Shown: positions 34,301 to 40,857 of the stretch, piece by piece
Position numbering within the stretch: position 1 is the first letter of the stretch
Layout of the letters: every line of letters starts with the position of its first letter
Source of the DNA: Coturnix japonica
Lineage: Eukaryota > Chordata > Aves > Galliformes > Phasianidae
Assembly (NCBI RefSeq): GCF_001577835.2
Contig: NC_029521.1
Span: 21,172,470-21,236,469 of the forward strand
Length of the DNA stretch: 64,000 nucleotides
Direction of reading: 5' to 3'
Program-made: the position numbers and the translations under genes
The notes under the pieces: model-generated
Seen by the model: the letters and a program-made list of their open reading frames with translations, nothing else
Told to the model about the DNA's origin: nothing
The model's database searches: none

Positions 34301-35665
34301 TGGAAGATGCTCCTGCTAACTCTCATCATAAATGAGATCATGCAATCACTTTTCAACCCTACCACAGAATAGACAGTTCTGCCCTATTTGATACACAGAG
34401 GCAGAAATAACCTGTGACATTTGATACTATGCAAAGGGATTCACTTGCGTTTGCAAGCACAATAAGATGTAGGCCAGAGACTCATCACTTCTGATGCTTG
34501 TTCTCAAGAAACAGTCACCACTACTATTCTACTCTATATCTGGGTGTACACTCTTGAACAGCCAGGTCTACCAGTCTTAGCAGATTGTGGTTTTGCTACT
34601 GCTCCTTCTCTACATCAACAAGGATTCTGGGAAAAGTATTTCTCAGAATAGCTTAAGTGTTAGTATTTCTGCACTGATAACCTGCTGCACCCAGGGACTT
34701 ACGAAAGTAATGAAGCCAAATAACACAGAAGGGCAACAGTGACAAAGCAGAAGTAATGCAGTGGATTATAGTTACTTACTGGGTGGTAAAGATGTCAGTC
34801 TTGTAGTTACTGTCTCTGTAATAACTGAGGAAAGAAAAGTTATTATTCAGAAAGTTACTGCAAATTCATCTAGCCAGACAAGATCAACGTTCCACTTCAT
34901 TCCATGGAAGAGCATGAATTATTCAAATAAGATTAACTCATTTAAAGATAAGTCCCTTTAGACTATGTTGCCTGGGGACTGTATGTTTTCAAACTTCTGT
35001 CATGTTACAGTAACTAATGCATCACTGCCATGAAAGACTTTTTTCTTAAAAAAATTCCTGGAAACAAGAAAGTGGTATTATTTCAGGGCACTCCTGAGCC
35101 GCAGCAATTGCTCTACAAGTGAAGCCCAGGTCAGACTCCTTAGTAGCTTTCTATAGAACCTGCTTTAGCAGAGGGGTAGGACCAGACAATCTCCAGAGGT
35201 CCCTTCCAACCCCTACAATTCTATGATACCAACTAGCTAATTCTGTCAGCAGAATCCTGTTTTACCCTATTTTCACACCAAGACAAGAAAGATATGTAAT
35301 AAACAGTTTGTAGACCATGCGTGGCATTTGTCTCTGAAGCAGGAGAATCCAAATGTCTGCACTACTGGCCAAAAATGTTACCACAGGGCAATAATTTCTG
35401 GTTAAACAATCAGGTCATTGTACAAGTCTCTAAATGCCTTTTCTTGCCCTGTTCTATCCTTTCTTTTGACTTTGACTGAAATAGCAAGGACAGGTGCAGA
35501 ATTTAGTTCTGGATGCCTGGTCAGCATTCAACCCCTCACAAAGTGTCAATATGGTTGCCACATTTTTGGAGTGTGATCCAGTCTCAGGATATGAAAAACA
35601 TTGTCCTTACGTCTCTCTGTAACTTCTGATCCATCTTGCCTCGTTTTCTTCGTTACAGAATCCAT
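1388..35665 (-). CDS. COL17A1: Collagen alpha-1(XVII) chain, whole coding span (56 coding exons)
   Basis: COL17A1 encodes a type II transmembrane collagen of hemidesmosomes. Its head binds plectin, BP230 and integrin beta-4 inside basal keratinocytes, and its collagenous tail reaches into the basement membrane. Joining 56 exons by GT-AG signals and frame gives 4,494 nt, 1,497 residues. The order is: cytoplasmic head (about 1-446), Cys/Trp-rich stop-transfer region and one membrane span (about 451-471), coiled-coil linker equivalent to human NC16A (472-543), then Gly-X-Y blocks broken by many short noncollagenous pieces, ending in a polybasic tail. There is no N-terminal signal peptide, as expected for type II topology. 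Every internal exon is a multiple of three and begins and ends in phase 1. No frameshift or premature stop was found. Introns run from 83 nt to about 2 kb; those over 300 nt hold no other gene that I can see. Borders were read by eye. The gene identity is very secure; a few tiny exons are less so. Confidence 0.96.
1598..1669 (-). CDS. COL17A1: COL17A1 coding exon 55: distal Gly-X-Y block
   Basis: 72 nt, residues 1458-1481, an uninterrupted Gly-X-Y run ([13 protein letters not shown], then [10 protein letters not shown]). Flanked by AG and GT on the minus strand. Confidence 0.94.
1910..1972 (-). CDS. COL17A1: COL17A1 coding exon 54: last collagenous block begins
   Basis: 63 nt, residues 1437-1457: [21 protein letters not shown]. 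Matches the human stretch after DFFQTYGAIQGPPG in position and character. Confidence 0.94.
2525..2665 (-). CDS. COL17A1: COL17A1 coding exon 53: short collagen block between two noncollagenous helices
   Basis: 141 nt, residues 1390-1436. Starts with [13 protein letters not shown], then [15 protein letters not shown], then [17 protein letters not shown]. The last piece closely matches human VFSAYSNVTADLMDFFQ (recalled). Confidence 0.94.
2860..3252 (-). CDS. COL17A1: COL17A1 coding exon 52: large Ser/Gly-rich noncollagenous exon
   Basis: 393 nt, the largest coding exon, residues 1259-1389. It opens with [19 protein letters not shown], passes through a low-complexity Ser/Gly/Met segment (for example [19 protein letters not shown]), and ends [16 protein letters not shown], which matches the human DLDYNELAVRVSE segment (recalled). 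The Ser/Gly core is poorly conserved in sequence but conserved in position and composition. Confidence 0.93.
4074..4226 (-). CDS. COL17A1: COL17A1 coding exon 51: collagen block plus noncollagenous helix
   Basis: 153 nt, residues 1208-1258: [20 protein letters not shown], then a helix-like [12 protein letters not shown]. Human has DSFRSELISYL at this place (recalled). Confidence 0.94.
4539..4652 (-). CDS. COL17A1: COL17A1 coding exon 50: short collagen block
   Basis: 114 nt, residues 1170-1207: [18 protein letters not shown], then [11 protein letters not shown]. Resembles human GSEFRGIVGPPG and ISVEDLSSYL (recalled). Confidence 0.94.
5208..5297 (-). CDS. COL17A1: COL17A1 coding exon 49: short collagen block
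   Basis: 90 nt, residues 1140-1169: [18 protein letters not shown], then [11 protein letters not shown]. Human counterpart [15 protein letters not shown] (recalled). Confidence 0.94.
6217..6345 (-). CDS. COL17A1: COL17A1 coding exon 48: collagen block with flanking helices
   Basis: 129 nt, residues 1097-1139: [19 protein letters not shown], then [16 protein letters not shown]. Human has [15 protein letters not shown] and SLDYAELSSRILSYM (recalled). Confidence 0.94.
7036..7119 (-). CDS. COL17A1: COL17A1 coding exon 47: wholly noncollagenous exon
   Basis: 84 nt, residues 1069-1096, no Gly-[21 protein letters not shown], then RELLDMLQ. It sits between two exons with collagen blocks and keeps frame with both. 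Confidence 0.9.
7711..7848 (-). CDS. COL17A1: COL17A1 coding exon 46: collagen block with flanking helices
   Basis: 138 nt, residues 1023-1068: [19 protein letters not shown], then [18 protein letters not shown]. Human has [14 protein letters not shown] and GETFDYSELASHVVSYL (recalled). Confidence 0.94.
8069..8182 (-). CDS. COL17A1: COL17A1 coding exon 45: collagen block plus helix
   Basis: 114 nt, residues 985-1022: [17 protein letters not shown], then [15 protein letters not shown]. Human has SGQEIQQYISEYM (recalled). Confidence 0.94.
8784..8831 (-). CDS. COL17A1: COL17A1 coding exon 44: Gly-X-Y
   Basis: 48 nt, residues 969-984: [16 protein letters not shown]. Canonical splice signals. 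Confidence 0.9.
9162..9218 (-). CDS. COL17A1: COL17A1 coding exon 43: Gly-X-Y
   Basis: 57 nt, residues 950-968: [19 protein letters not shown]. Canonical splice signals. Confidence 0.92.
9355..9396 (-). CDS. COL17A1: COL17A1 coding exon 42: Gly-X-Y
   Basis: 42 nt, residues 936-949: [14 protein letters not shown]. The donor is GTCAGT. The downstream exon continues in frame. The short length and less common donor make this a little less certain. Confidence 0.82.
9480..9506 (-). CDS. COL17A1: COL17A1 coding exon 41: 27-nt Gly-X-Y exon
   Basis: 27 nt, residues 927-935: GEPGPRGFT. The intron between this exon and exon 42 is only 83 nt, the shortest in the gene. Confidence 0.85.
10027..10086 (-). 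CDS. COL17A1: COL17A1 coding exon 40: Gly-X-Y
   Basis: 60 nt, residues 907-926: [20 protein letters not shown]. Very close to human [20 protein letters not shown] (recalled). Confidence 0.94.
10242..10298 (-). CDS. COL17A1: COL17A1 coding exon 39: Gly-X-Y
   Basis: 57 nt, residues 888-906: [19 protein letters not shown]. Canonical splice signals. Confidence 0.92.
11071..11112 (-). CDS. COL17A1: COL17A1 coding exon 38: Gly-X-Y
   Basis: 42 nt, residues 874-887: [14 protein letters not shown]. Canonical splice signals. Confidence 0.9.
11233..11286 (-). CDS. COL17A1: COL17A1 coding exon 37: Gly-X-Y
   Basis: 54 nt, residues 856-873: [18 protein letters not shown]. The first residues continue the noncollagenous insert of exon 36. 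Confidence 0.9.
12454..12534 (-). CDS. COL17A1: COL17A1 coding exon 36: noncollagenous insert
   Basis: 81 nt, residues 829-855: [10 protein letters not shown], then a helix-like [17 protein letters not shown]. The acceptor reads CTGTAAAAAG, a weak pyrimidine tract, but frame holds on both sides. My recollection of the human protein has only a much shorter break here, so this may be a bird-side exon. Confidence 0.8.
13250..13285 (-). CDS. COL17A1: COL17A1 coding exon 35: Gly-X-Y
   Basis: 36 nt, residues 817-828: [12 protein letters not shown]. Human has GPAGPAGLPGHQ (recalled). An (ATT)n microsatellite on the coding strand lies just upstream of its splice acceptor. Confidence 0.91.
13305..13342. 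repeat. (AAT)n microsatellite
   Basis: About twelve AAT units on the plus strand, read as ATT on the COL17A1 strand. The near end is about 20 nt from the acceptor of coding exon 35, so it occupies the polypyrimidine and likely branch-point region. Confidence 0.95.
14043..14123 (-). CDS. COL17A1: COL17A1 coding exon 34: Gly-X-Y
   Basis: 81 nt, residues 790-816: [19 protein letters not shown], then PTGPPGVP. Human has [19 protein letters not shown] (recalled). Confidence 0.94.
14362..14397 (-). CDS. COL17A1: COL17A1 coding exon 33: end of the long N-terminal collagen domain
   Basis: 36 nt, residues 778-789: [12 protein letters not shown]. Human has [12 protein letters not shown] (recalled), which ends the largest collagenous domain. 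Confidence 0.93.
14954..14989 (-). CDS. COL17A1: COL17A1 coding exon 32: Gly-X-Y
   Basis: 36 nt, residues 766-777: [12 protein letters not shown]. Human has GLPGTPGRPGIK (recalled). Confidence 0.93.
15617..15643 (-). CDS. COL17A1: COL17A1 coding exon 31: 27-nt Gly-X-Y exon
   Basis: 27 nt, residues 757-765: GLTGPQGPP. Human has GLTGPQGPQ (recalled). Confidence 0.9.
16010..16081 (-). CDS. COL17A1: COL17A1 coding exon 30: Gly-X-Y
   Basis: 72 nt, residues 733-756: [19 protein letters not shown], then DAGEP. Human has [15 protein letters not shown] (recalled). Confidence 0.94.
16445..16480 (-). CDS. COL17A1: COL17A1 coding exon 29: Gly-X-Y
   Basis: 36 nt, residues 721-732: [12 protein letters not shown]. 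Canonical splice signals. Confidence 0.91.
16814..16876 (-). CDS. COL17A1: COL17A1 coding exon 28: Gly-X-Y
   Basis: 63 nt, residues 700-720: [19 protein letters not shown], then PA. Canonical splice signals. Confidence 0.93.
17205..17235. repeat. (TA)n followed by T-run
   Basis: Nine TA units at 17205-17222 run into about 13 T. The tract lies in the intron between coding exons 28 and 27, about 60 nt further from exon 27 than the usual splice region, so no splicing effect is implied. Confidence 0.9.
17297..17332 (-). CDS. COL17A1: COL17A1 coding exon 27: Gly-X-Y
   Basis: 36 nt, residues 688-699: [12 protein letters not shown]. Human has GDQGEKGPRGLT (recalled). Confidence 0.93.
17504..17539 (-). 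CDS. COL17A1: COL17A1 coding exon 26: Gly-X-Y
   Basis: 36 nt, residues 676-687: [12 protein letters not shown]. Canonical splice signals. Confidence 0.92.
17913..17966 (-). CDS. COL17A1: COL17A1 coding exon 25: Gly-X-Y
   Basis: 54 nt, residues 658-675: [18 protein letters not shown]. Human has GPVGLQGLRGEVGLPGVK (recalled). Confidence 0.94.
18094..18129 (-). CDS. COL17A1: COL17A1 coding exon 24: Gly-X-Y
   Basis: 36 nt, residues 646-657: [12 protein letters not shown]. Human has [10 protein letters not shown] (recalled). Confidence 0.93.
18771..18824 (-). CDS. COL17A1: COL17A1 coding exon 23: Gly-X-Y
   Basis: 54 nt, residues 628-645: [18 protein letters not shown]. Canonical splice signals. 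Confidence 0.93.
19303..19407 (-). CDS. COL17A1: COL17A1 coding exon 22: Gly-X-Y with one imperfection
   Basis: 105 nt, residues 593-627: [16 protein letters not shown], then [19 protein letters not shown]. The GFGEKG step breaks the triplet register, and human has the same kind of break (GSGEKG, recalled). Confidence 0.94.
19582..19644 (-). CDS. COL17A1: COL17A1 coding exon 21: Gly-X-Y
   Basis: 63 nt, residues 572-592: [19 protein letters not shown], then SM. Human has GIPGPLGHPGPQGPKGQKG (recalled). Confidence 0.94.
20125..20151 (-). CDS. COL17A1: COL17A1 coding exon 20: 27-nt Gly-X-Y exon
   Basis: 27 nt, residues 563-571: GDRGLPGVP. Human has GDRGFPGTP (recalled). Confidence 0.9.
20568..20585 (-). 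CDS. COL17A1: COL17A1 coding exon 19: 18-nt microexon
   Basis: 18 nt, residues 557-562: GDMGPK, two Gly-X-Y triplets. TTTTTCTCAG acceptor and GTGAGT donor. Human carries the same GDMG motif (recalled). The smallest coding exon in the gene. Confidence 0.85.
21000..21038 (-). CDS. COL17A1: COL17A1 coding exon 18: start of the collagenous ectodomain
   Basis: 39 nt, residues 544-556: [13 protein letters not shown]. The regular Gly-X-Y repeat begins at about residue 548. Confidence 0.9.
21653..21868 (-). CDS. COL17A1: COL17A1 coding exon 17: juxtamembrane linker (NC16A equivalent)
   Basis: 216 nt, residues 472-543. Begins [19 protein letters not shown], a heptad-like coiled coil thought to seed trimerisation, and ends with a helix containing [17 protein letters not shown]. 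Human NC16A ([16 protein letters not shown], recalled) is the shedding site and the main bullous pemphigoid autoantigen. The avian linker has an Asn-His-Ser sequon at the end of the coiled coil. Confidence 0.94.
22468..22617 (-). CDS. COL17A1: COL17A1 coding exon 16: transmembrane exon
   Basis: 150 nt, residues 422-471. Has the near-invariant [14 protein letters not shown] motif (residues 437-450), then a leucine-rich membrane span ending LLFGLIAL (about 451-471). Human has [15 protein letters not shown] (recalled). The cysteines next to the membrane are possible palmitoylation sites (inference). Confidence 0.96.
23212..23256 (-). CDS. COL17A1: COL17A1 coding exon 15: cytoplasmic, near membrane
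   Basis: 45 nt, residues 407-421: [15 protein letters not shown]. Human has a long glycine-rich stretch in this neighbourhood that is not seen here. Confidence 0.88.
23391..23477 (-). CDS. COL17A1: COL17A1 coding exon 14: cytoplasmic
   Basis: 87 nt, residues 378-406: [19 protein letters not shown], then [10 protein letters not shown]. Human has [20 protein letters not shown] (recalled). Confidence 0.93.
23976..24140 (-). CDS. COL17A1: COL17A1 coding exon 13: conserved cytoplasmic block
   Basis: 165 nt, residues 323-377. Has [19 protein letters not shown] and [17 protein letters not shown], nearly the same as human DDLLHKDCKFLILEKDNTP and KKEMELLIMTKDSGKVF (recalled). Confidence 0.95.
25182..25247 (-). 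CDS. COL17A1: COL17A1 coding exon 12: third copy of the tandem exon repeat
   Basis: 66 nt, residues 301-322: [19 protein letters not shown], then ASA. Homologous to exons 10 and 11; human has AYGVKKNMPQS (recalled). Confidence 0.93.
25614..25679 (-). CDS. COL17A1: COL17A1 coding exon 11: second copy of the tandem exon repeat
   Basis: 66 nt, residues 279-300: [19 protein letters not shown], then ASA. Human has VFGMQNNLAPS (recalled). Confidence 0.94.
26691..26762 (-). CDS. COL17A1: COL17A1 coding exon 10: first copy of the tandem exon repeat
   Basis: 72 nt, residues 255-278: [19 protein letters not shown], then STSST. Human has VFGVPNNMAS (recalled). Confidence 0.94.
27489..27644 (-). CDS. 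COL17A1: COL17A1 coding exon 9: cytoplasmic head
   Basis: 156 nt, residues 203-254: [16 protein letters not shown], then [19 protein letters not shown]. Human has SGTYDATIL and [18 protein letters not shown] (recalled). Confidence 0.95.
28558..28701 (-). CDS. COL17A1: COL17A1 coding exon 8: cytoplasmic head
   Basis: 144 nt, residues 155-202: [35 protein letters not shown], then ESSQS. Human has [19 protein letters not shown] (recalled), a near match. Confidence 0.96.
29078..29125 (-). CDS. COL17A1: COL17A1 coding exon 7: cytoplasmic head
   Basis: 48 nt, residues 139-154: [16 protein letters not shown]. Human [16 protein letters not shown] (recalled). Confidence 0.95.
30525..30560 (-). CDS. 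COL17A1: COL17A1 coding exon 6: cytoplasmic head
   Basis: 36 nt, residues 127-138: [12 protein letters not shown]. Human ASSSTRGRSQTR (recalled). Confidence 0.94.
31479..31526 (-). CDS. COL17A1: COL17A1 coding exon 5: cytoplasmic head
   Basis: 48 nt, residues 111-126: [16 protein letters not shown]. Human GSSSGNSSPEYPRKEF (recalled). Confidence 0.95.
31895..32026 (-). CDS. COL17A1: COL17A1 coding exon 4: cytoplasmic head
   Basis: 132 nt, residues 67-110: [44 protein letters not shown]. Human has [18 protein letters not shown] (recalled). Confidence 0.95.
33991..34089 (-). CDS. COL17A1: COL17A1 coding exon 3: cytoplasmic head
   Basis: 99 nt, residues 34-66: [17 protein letters not shown], then [16 protein letters not shown]. 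Human has KGGTSNGYAKTASLGG and RLEKQSLTHGSSGY (recalled). Confidence 0.93.
34780..34824 (-). CDS. COL17A1: COL17A1 coding exon 2: cytoplasmic head
   Basis: 45 nt, residues 19-33: [15 protein letters not shown]. Human [15 protein letters not shown] (recalled). Confidence 0.95.
35155..35227 (+). mobile_element. CR1 LINE 3' end fragment
   Basis: Reads ACCTGCTTTAGCAGAGGGGT and GAGGTCCCTTCCAACCCC, then the ATTCTATGAT terminal unit, a typical avian CR1 tail. It lies in the intron between coding exons 2 and 1 of COL17A1 and is 5'-truncated, as most CR1 copies are. No reverse transcriptase remains. Confidence 0.85.
35611..35665 (-). CDS. COL17A1: COL17A1 coding exon 1: start codon
   Basis: 55 nt of coding sequence; the exon itself runs to 35676, leaving 11 nt of 5'UTR after a GCAG acceptor. 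Reads [18 protein letters not shown], against human MDVTKKNKRDGTEVTER (recalled), which decides the start. The ATG (35663-35665) has G at -3 and +4. An out-of-frame ATG lies 5 nt upstream. Confidence 0.95.
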
Positions 35666-35676
35666 ATCATCTCCAC

Positions 35677-38600
35677 CTGCAGGGAAACCATAAACACAGC
35701 ACTCAGAGCTTTGTGAAGAGAAGATGACAACAAATTGCTACAAGTCCCATCAATTTTCTCTCTTCAGCAGAACTGCCTGAAATTCATTAATGTCAGAGAG
35801 TTTGAAGTATCTTTCCAGAACCATCTGAGTACTACTAACAGAACAGCAACATGTCCCTGCAAAACTAGAAGCTACACAACGCATAAAGGCTGAAACAGTA
35901 GGAGGGGCTGTGAAGCCAGCAGGTGAGCTAAGGGTAACCACAGCAAATTCAACTAGAAGTGGACAAGTTTAGATCTGGATTTACATGTGGACTTTGTTGC
36001 CACGGCCTTTAGTCGGATCTCTATAAAAATATAACAAAACCACAGGATTGAAACATTAGTCCTACACACCTGTTCTGTACAGAAATCAACAACATAGGAT
36101 TAGAAATGCAGACATGTTCGTGAGTTCTGCCTCTCTTACCTATACACAGCACTACGAGAAAAGCATAAACAGAAATATCATAGCACTTCGACAGTACTAC
36201 AGGGCATTCTCAAGTTATATTGATGCTAAAGCCATAGAACTGACTTGAGTGGAAAAACAAACAAACACCATGAGAGGTACCTTTAAACCAGCTATTTTCA
36301 GCAACAAGGAACTTAAGGTAGGAAGTGCTTTATCTTGTTTTACAAACCCATGTCTGCAGCTATGGAATCTGAACTAATTTAATGCCAGCTCAGGTCAGTC
36401 TATACAGTTTTGGAGTTGCTGCTGTGAATGCCATGTATATGCTTCATGCTCGGATCCCCCTCAAGTCATACTTATGTATGACTTGAGGCAGAGGAATGAC
36501 TGTCCGCCAAAGCAGGAGAAAAAAACAAAGAAACACTATGTCTGTGGAAAAGAAACAACAGAAACTCAAGAGAAAACACTCCTGTCAGAAGGAAATATAC
36601 AGTTGCTCACTCCTATTTTAAGAGAACATTTCATCTTGCACAGCTGCAAATGATTCAGAGATTTTAATTTGCATAGAAAGTGATAATAAGTAAAAGTTCC
36701 CCACTGCATTCGATGACTCCAAACCGAAAACTCAATGGAACAGAAAACAACGCTAAGTGTAGTTTTCACAGGCTGAGTCTAAAAGGTTTGGGGCAAAACT
36801 CCTTCCAAGCTACGAAAGTCTGGCTTGAGGAAGAACACAAAACTGTCCCTCCAACTACCATTCAGATCTGGTCCTCATGACTCCACTTACTCTTCTGCAC
36901 TTCCCATGATGCTATGTTTGTATAGCCCACACATAGATGATGACACAAGGCAGGAAGCAACTGAGAATATGGAGGAACATATGAAGTACAGATTCAGATC
37001 TGCCTTTGAATAGCACCCAGTGTTTCCAGAGCTGGAGAAGAACAAGCTGAATGCAGGAGGTATGCCATCAGGCAAGCTACTTTAGCTCACACCTCCTACC
37101 ACAGACCACACTGAACTTTACAGTGAACACTCAGCAGGGCCCAGAGCCCTCAGCCCTGCAGCATGGCTAAGCAGCCTGGCGCACAGTGCCAGGTCCTTAC
37201 ACAACACTGGCAGCAGGACAATACCCAACCCTTAAAGCATTTGCAAACACTGGGGATTTCCAAGGGATTCTCCAGAAAACTGATTCCAAGGCACACGCAA
37301 GATTAGAGGTACATATGTCAGGGGAGCTCCTCCTTAAGCAGGATTCCAGTCTCCTGCACTGGAACGCCTCCTGGTCATGCACTCCAGGAAGGCAAAGGCA
37401 GTACCTCTGCTATTCTAAAAGCACATGCTGAAAGTTGCTGTCTGGATGTCAGCAATTCTGGCTTTGCCAGCATCTTGACAAGGAACACAGCTTTATATTC
37501 AGAAACTATTTCTCTACCACTTCGTAGCTCCAGAATTTCCCTTTTGCTATTGAGAAACTGTGCTGGTTATGGATGCTGTACCATAGGCCAGTACCACCAC
37601 TGAGTGAACACATCTGTGTCCTTCCTCCCCTTGAGAGAGGGGAACATCATGCTCTGATACCAATCAGAAAAAAATAAATAAATAAGAAGAGATTAAACAA
37701 CACCTTTGAAGCCACACATCCCATAGCTCAGCCCAGCCCTGGCACACAGTGCATTCTGATCTTGCACATGTTTTTGCTGCGTGAATGCAAAAGCCAGCCC
37801 AGGTTCCTTAGGCTGACTAAGCTTGATTTCCATTATCTGCCAGGACTGACTCACTTCACCAGCTCCTCCTACCTGGATTCACAAAGATGTAGCTGTAGGC
37901 TACATGTAGCTGTAGGTAAAGCAATAGCGCTGTAGAATCAGAGAAGTCTCCAGCAGTTATTCCAGAGCGATTAACAGGAGCTCATGAACTGCGATCACTC
38001 ACAAATAGTGGAGGTGCCCAAGGCAAGAAGACCCTAAAGCTGGTTTAACTTAAGCTGGGGCTGAAGTGTGCTAGTGGCCCTCATAAAAACAGAGAACTTG
38101 CACAAGGAATCAGAAGAGCTCTTATGAGACCACAGTTGTGCACATTGCTTCTCCTCTGTGCAGCACTGAAAAGCAGGATGGTGAGAACAGCCCAACTTTA
38201 CAAAGCATGTTTAATTTCCACTTTCCATATAAGACCAACGCTGTCAGATAACCTCCTGCACCTCCCGTTCCCATTTGCTGCAATGCAGGAAACTATCGAG
38301 GATGCTAAAGCAGTCTGAGATGGAACACTCCAACTTCTTTTATTATTTTATAAGCTACATATTACGTGCGTGCAATGGCAATAAAATTTATTACAAGCAT
38401 TTTTCAAAGGGAAGGGGAAAAGCTACTTTATAGCCAAGAAGACTATAATATAAAAACAAAAGCAGGTACATTTCAGATCCTTTTATTCCTTCACAATGTC
38501 CCTCCAGTTCTCATGTCTGAATGCTGCTACACTCTTGCAGCACATCCTTTCAGCTCTCTTCTCCCTCCATCAACACAGCTCATGTAGTGAGACACTCCTT

Positions 38601-39791
38601 CAGGAGAAAGAGGCACCTGCAGCTGCTAAGATGAATTAAACTTAATGTCAGAGGAACCTTTTGATCATAAATAATGTGAAACAGTAGATACCTCCAATGT
38701 CATTGATAGCATTAACAGCAAATGCCACTGTCCTGGAATTCATAGGATTGGTTAATTCTTCCACCTCACAGTCTAGGAGCCTGACCATCTCATTCAGCAT
38801 TAAAAGCTATTTCTTTCACTTCCAGTTACTCAACAAGAAGCAACATAGCCAGAATAGATTTTTCTTCCTTATAGAAGATTCCAAAACTGCTCATTTGGTA
38901 GGTTCCCTCAAAAGACTCCAATGTCAGGGAAGCAAGATAAATGCAAAGCTTAGATGTGCTGCAGGACAACTCACAGCCTCAAAGCCATGCACCAAGTTGG
39001 TCAATCAGCCCAAAGGCTGCAAAAGAAGACAGATGTTTTACCATCTTTTCACAGTGTTCAAATTGCTAAACATAAAATAGAGAGAGAGAGAAACAAAACA
39101 GTTCCTAAATCAGACTCTTCTGACTTACTGTGATGAAGCTTCAAAAACACTTTTCAAGGCCTCTTAACTTTCTGTGACAAAATATGGCCCAAAGTCCATA
39201 ATGAATGACTCATGGCTGATAAATAAATACAGCTGTATGGCACAATGCAAAGCCTGTCCACAGCAAAACAGACTTAGATTCAAAAGTACCTCCTGGCACT
39301 TTCAGGAATTATTCCTTCATCTTACATTCTGATGCCACCATTTGAAGCTTCAGTTTGCAAACATTGTTTTTCCATCACATTTCAGATCCTCTCAATTATA
39401 AAAGTAGCCAACAGATGATGCACAATTCGCCACACTGCTGCCCTTATAGAATGGAGAATATTCACAGTTGACTTTATCTATTTGCATGGTAGTTTCGCAA
39501 AACATAATAAAACTCTACAATGAACTTGGCTTCACATTTCTTATCTACCAGCAGAAACGCCCCTTTAGCTCAATAATCAGTTTTAAAAGCCAAGTTCACA
39601 GACAAAGCCAAAATCCAAAAAGATCCAGCTCTACCACAATCTTAATTTTACACTGTATTCCCCCATAGAAGAAACATAACACCTCCACTATTTTGCCTGA
39701 GAATACAGAACCCTGCAAGGAATCAGGAAGAGCAGAAATACAAGACAGCCTTTTATTCTGTTTTGTTTTGTTTTTCAGCAATGTAACTTAC
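35677..39791 (-). other. COL17A1: Proposed COL17A1 intron 1
   Basis: About 4.1 kb between the acceptor of the start-codon exon and the proposed noncoding exon 1. No exon with coding character was recognised. The only simple features are a short TAAA-rich run near 37670-37685 and A/T-rich tracts. Confidence 0.4.
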
Positions 39792-39823
39792 CTCGTATGC
39801 TTTGGTAACTGAACTGAAAATCT
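39792..39823 (-). other. COL17A1: Proposed COL17A1 noncoding exon 1
   Basis: About 32 nt between an initiator-like TCAGATT (A at 39823) and a strong donor ACGAG|GTAAGT. The TATA-like box lies 28 nt upstream of that A. Human COL17A1 also begins with a noncoding exon. There is no transcript evidence, so another exon 1 elsewhere is possible. Confidence 0.45.
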
Positions 39824-39843
39824 GATTTTCTCCTCAACCGTTT

Positions 39844-39851
39844 CCTATATA
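39844..39851 (-). promoter_or_regulatory. COL17A1: TATA-like box of the proposed COL17A1 promoter
   Basis: Minus-strand TATATAGG placed 28 nt from an initiator match and followed by a consensus splice donor. The spacing supports a promoter; the assignment to COL17A1 is an inference from position. Confidence 0.4.
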
Positions 39852-40857
39852 TTCTGCCACCTATACTATCATGTCCCTCCAAAGATGTGTGGAATCTGAG
39901 TGATCATCCAAAAACGTTCAGCTCTTCTTAGTTTAACCTGTTTTACTCTCACCGTTCTTATGCTTTTCTATTCCCCTGCTCTTAAACAAGTCCTGACAAA
40001 GGTGTGTCGTGGTTTCCTGCCTCACCCTACCCTTCCAATTACCTGACACTCACTGGAAAAAAAAAGTCTGCCTCCAGGAGTCAAACTTCACTGAAAGCTT
40101 GAACGCTCCTACTTATTTGCTCAGGTAGATTAACTATGTAGATCCCAGATGGGCACAGCTGGGAAGGCTTAAGTCAGGGAAAATGAAGTATTATCACCAT
40201 GCTTTCTGAAACACTGAGCATTTAACTCATGAATTACACCTGTTCTGGCATTTTCTCACAGAAGGTTGTGCAGCACCTGCTGATATTACTGCAAAGCTGA
40301 TGATGGGATAATCACATTTTAACCACTTGCATACGATGGACTGAACTCCCCCAGCTAGCAGAAATAGGCTGAAAACCACTGGAATCAGTACCCTGAACTG
40401 GATCACAAACCCCCACAGAATACTCTCTATTCAAGAAGCAGCATTATCATTAAATCTCATACCCAAATATACAAAACTAAGTAAGTAATATCATTTCTTC
40501 TGTATTTACCACTTGCAAATGGGCAACCAGAGCAGTTATAGAAACATGTGCTGATACATTCCTAGTGTTTTCTGGAGACTTCTTCATTCAAAAGCAGAAG
40601 TTTTGCAATCATTCCTTGGTGGAACTTTTTCCATTAATTTGTCCAATTAGTTTTGCAATCTGTGCAACAATTTAGCATACCCAGTGTCTTACAGCACCCA
40701 TTTTCACAGTTTAGATATACCTCGCAGGAAGAATTTTCCTCCTCCTCCTAAACAAAATATCATCGTTTGATGCTTTGTTATAAAAATCAGAATTTGCCAT
40801 AGCTTTACTTACTCTACACAGACTCTGTCAGACTTATGCCACTGAATGGAAGAGAAC

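Noticed and set aside
35653-35670. The first ATG in the start exon as the true COL17A1 start
   Set aside because: It reaches a stop after five codons; the second ATG gives the conserved N-terminus.
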